Part shown: piece by piece, positions 22,296 through 23,326 of the stretch
How positions within the stretch are numbered: position 1 is the stretch's first letter
How the letters are laid out: every line of letters begins with the position of its first letter
Origin: Candidatus Peregrinibacteria bacterium
GTDB lineage: Bacteria > Patescibacteriota > Gracilibacteria > UM-FILTER-43-11
Assembly (NCBI GenBank): GCA_030618315.1
Contig: JAUXDO010000005.1
Location: forward strand, 1-23,326
DNA length: 23,326 nucleotides
Direction of reading: 5' to 3'
The notes under the pieces: model-generated
Seen by the model: the letters and a program-made list of their open reading frames with translations, nothing else
Told to the model about the DNA's origin: nothing
Databases searched by the model: none
Position numbers and translations under genes: made by a program

Positions 22296-22325
22296 GCCCG
22301 CCGTAGTTAATTAACGAAGGCGGGC
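22296..22325. repeat. GC-rich hairpin GCCCGCC...GGCGGGC
   Basis: The arms GCCCGCC (22296-22302) and GGCGGGC (22319-22325) enclose GTA-GTTAATTAAC-GAA, whose core GTTAATTAAC is itself palindromic. It is an island of high G+C in an AT-rich gap (22226-22380) between the SGNH gene and the Cys-rich small gene. There is no T-tract after it on the minus strand, so it is probably a dispersed repeat rather than a standard terminator. Confidence 0.75.
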
Positions 22326-22380
22326 CAAAAAAGCAAGATTTAAGACATCTCCATTTAATAAAATCACCAATTATCAATTC

Positions 22381-22506
22381 CTAATGATCATCATATTCTA
22401 TATCTTCATCAAATTCGACATCGATGAGTTCACATTTACATTCACATTTAGGAAAAAAGCAATTGGTGCAGGGCGCGCATTTATTTCCGCAGTCACATCC
22501 ACTCAT
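22381..22506 (-). CDS. 41-residue cysteine-rich (metallothionein-like) protein
   Basis: The minus strand encodes a 41-residue protein, ATG at 22504-22506, TAG at 22381-22383. Residues 1-25 contain eight cysteines (4, 6, 10, 13, 16, 21, 23, 25), arranged as C-x-C, C-x-x-C-x-x-C and C-x-C-x-C, with Lys and Asn between. The rest is acidic (EFDEDIEYDDH). Cys-dense short chains with C-x-C and C-x-x-C spacing are typical of metallothioneins or small metal-binding proteins, so binding of Zn, Cu or a similar ion is plausible but not shown. A TGG-TATAAT promoter element precedes it by about 34 nt. The opposite-strand open frame over this region is Phe/Ile-rich and looks like a shadow. Confidence 0.65.
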   Translation of the reverse strand: MSGCDCGNKCAPCTNCFFPKCECKCELIDVEFDEDIEYDDH

Positions 22507-22539
22507 AGTAAATTGATGTTAAGCGATAAAAGCACTTAT

Positions 22540-22548
22540 ATTATACCA
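22540..22548 (-). promoter_or_regulatory. Extended -10 element for the Cys-rich gene
   Basis: On the minus strand TGG-TATAAT ends about 34 nt before the ATG at 22506. It lies just past the stop codon of the 148-residue gene, which supports independent expression of the small gene. Confidence 0.55.
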
Positions 22549-22567
22549 TTTTATTTAAAAAAGTTGT

Positions 22568-23014
22568 CTATTTTTTATCAGTTGGAAATATTCCGGATAA
22601 TATCTTTTTTCTGGTAACTGAACGTGGCCTATTTGGATTGGGTATTGTGTATGATTTTGTATCAACACAAATTACTACTTCTTCCTCGCCTGCCTCACCT
22701 AGTATCTCAAAACCATCTCCATTAACAAGTAATTTATTAATATGTCTGTTTAGCCTCTCTAGTCCAACATCATCTTCGGAATCATAAGGAATCCCATCAG
22801 TACCTTTGATTCCATATTCTCTGGTAATATGAATAATTTTTCCGTTTGAAAGTTTAATTTGATGCCTTATTTCAGCTCCTCTATTTCCATTGCACGATAA
22901 ATGAGCAAGTAACTGTAGTCTTACTTTATTTATACTATTAACATTTATATTTCCACTGCCAGACTCCGACGGCGCCGAAGGCGGTCGACTTGGAGTTTCA
23001 CTTCCATCAGACAT
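22568..23014 (-). CDS. Hypothetical protein, 148 residues
   Basis: I do not recognise a family. The first ~22 residues are Ser/Pro/Gly-rich and probably disordered. The middle (about 28-105) alternates helix- and strand-like stretches, such as KVRLQLLAHLSCNG, IKLSNGKIIHITREYGI and ERLNRHINKLLVNGDGFEIL, and could be a winged-helix-like fold, since the 'LNRHINKLL..GDGFEI' ending vaguely resembles the recognition helix and wing of OmpR-type DNA-binding domains; this is a guess. The C-terminus is basic (RPRSVTRKK). No signal peptide or membrane segment. It is transcribed divergently from the membrane-protein gene at the right edge, and its promoter region holds overlapping palindromes, consistent with a regulated or autoregulated gene. 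Confidence 0.65.
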   Translation of the reverse strand: MSDGSETPSRPPSAPSESGSGNINVNSINKVRLQLLAHLSCNGNRGAEIRHQIKLSNGKIIHITREYGIKGTDGIPYDSEDDVGLERLNRHINKLLVNGDGFEILGEAGEEEVVICVDTKSYTIPNPNRPRSVTRKKILSGIFPTDKK

Positions 23015-23034
23015 AATAATTTGTTAAATCGCGT

Positions 23035-23065
23035 ATATCATGATACTTATCATAAAAATTGTCAA
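23035..23065 (-). promoter_or_regulatory. Promoter with overlapping palindromes (possible operator) for the 148-residue gene
   Basis: On the minus strand -35 TTGACA (plus 23060-23065) is 17 nt from CATGAT (23037-23042), a weak -10. Two palindromes overlap it: ATGATA-CT-TATCAT (23040-23053) and TATCATGATA (23036-23045). They cover the -10 and spacer, where a repressor would be expected. Confidence 0.5.
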
Positions 23066-23084
23066 GTGTTTTAAGGATTATCAA

Positions 23085-23093
23085 TGATATACT
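23085..23093 (+). promoter_or_regulatory. Extended -10 element for the VTT-like gene
   Basis: TGA-TATACT lies 29 nt before the ATG at 23123. No clear -35 is present. A faint GGA near 23112-23115 is the only Shine-Dalgarno-like purine run seen before a gene in this window. Confidence 0.4.
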
Positions 23094-23122
23094 TTATTAA
23101 GAAATCCAACCTGGAAAAAATT

Positions 23123-23326
23123 ATGAATAAAAAAATACGAAGAATGCTGGATATACTCCTTCTACTGATAATAATTACATGGATTGTATTTTTGTATATA
23201 GAAGGACCTGAACAAGTAATAGAAACTATTGGAGTACACAACGGATATCTAATTGTATTTTTTGCGTCCCTTGTAGGAGGAATAGCTACGGTATCTATTA
23301 TTACTGTGTATCCAACAATAATTGCA
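23123..23326 (+). CDS. VTT/DedA-like membrane protein, 3' partial
   Basis: An open frame begins with ATG at 23123 and runs through the right edge (68 codons). It starts MNKKIRRMLDILLLLIIITW, a basic N-terminus and a first membrane helix (about 9-26), then EGPEQVIETIGVHNGYLIVF and a second hydrophobic stretch with Gly residues. This layout resembles the start of SNARE-associated/VTT (DedA-like) membrane proteins, thought to act as lipid or small-solute transporters, which open with a short helix, an amphipathic segment and a Gly-rich entry into the membrane. The family call rests only on this partial N-terminus, so it is tentative; the membrane nature is clear. Confidence 0.6.
   Translation, partial: MNKKIRRMLDILLLLIIITWIVFLYIEGPEQVIETIGVHNGYLIVFFASLVGGIATVSIITVYPTIIA

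Noticed and set aside
22384..22617. 77-residue + strand open frame
   Set aside because: It is hydrophobic, has no motif, and opposes the Cys-rich gene and the promoter on the minus strand.

Overview
The window is AT-rich (roughly one third G+C by eye) and carries compact bacterial genes with standard stop codons, mostly TAA/TAG and twice TGA. Gene content and style suggest a Candidate Phyla Radiation (Patescibacteria) genome, possibly Peregrinibacteria: a short RecA and DnaB, an orphan VirB4-like ATPase, an S23-type four-helix-bundle gene, a small zinc ribbon, many surface proteins, and intergenic gaps full of reduplicated short words. Sites resembling AGGAGG before start codons are missing throughout. 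The phylum is an inference; there is no rRNA or tRNA in the window to fix it.

Left part (1-5152): the 3' end of a transglycosylase-like gene on +, then a minus-strand run of tyrosyl-tRNA synthetase (with an altered HIGH motif), a small coiled-coil protein, NAD kinase and a GT4 glycosyltransferase. Gaps hold inverted repeats built from short words.

Centre (5246-11595): two very large minus-strand lipoprotein genes in tandem under a near-consensus sigma70 promoter. Both share a conserved leader of about 53 residues and carry a caspase-like (clan CD) His/Cys core plus alpha-helical repeats. The upstream protein is caspase-like domain, EF-hand-type loop, thioredoxin (CGPC), then about 19 repeats of 28 or 32 residues. 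The downstream one has degenerate repeats before its caspase-like core. This pair is the most interesting content of the window.

Right part (11785-21215, + strand): a four-helix membrane protein with an acidic tail, a zinc ribbon, a lipoprotein with an Ig-like domain and an LPXTG-like tail, then an SOS-type promoter (GAAC-N4-GTTC between -35 and -10) driving an S23-like gene and recA. A perfect palindrome with a T-tract ends recA. dnaB and mraY follow almost fused, then a VirB4-like ATPase and an RNA 2',3'-cyclic phosphodiesterase.

Far right (21212-23326): minus-strand genes for an SGNH hydrolase, an unlisted 41-residue eight-cysteine protein and a hypothetical protein, then a divergent promoter region and the 5' end of a VTT/DedA-like membrane protein. 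The window thus mixes housekeeping genes (tyrS, nadK, recA, dnaB, mraY) with secreted, lipid-anchored or envelope-modifying proteins.
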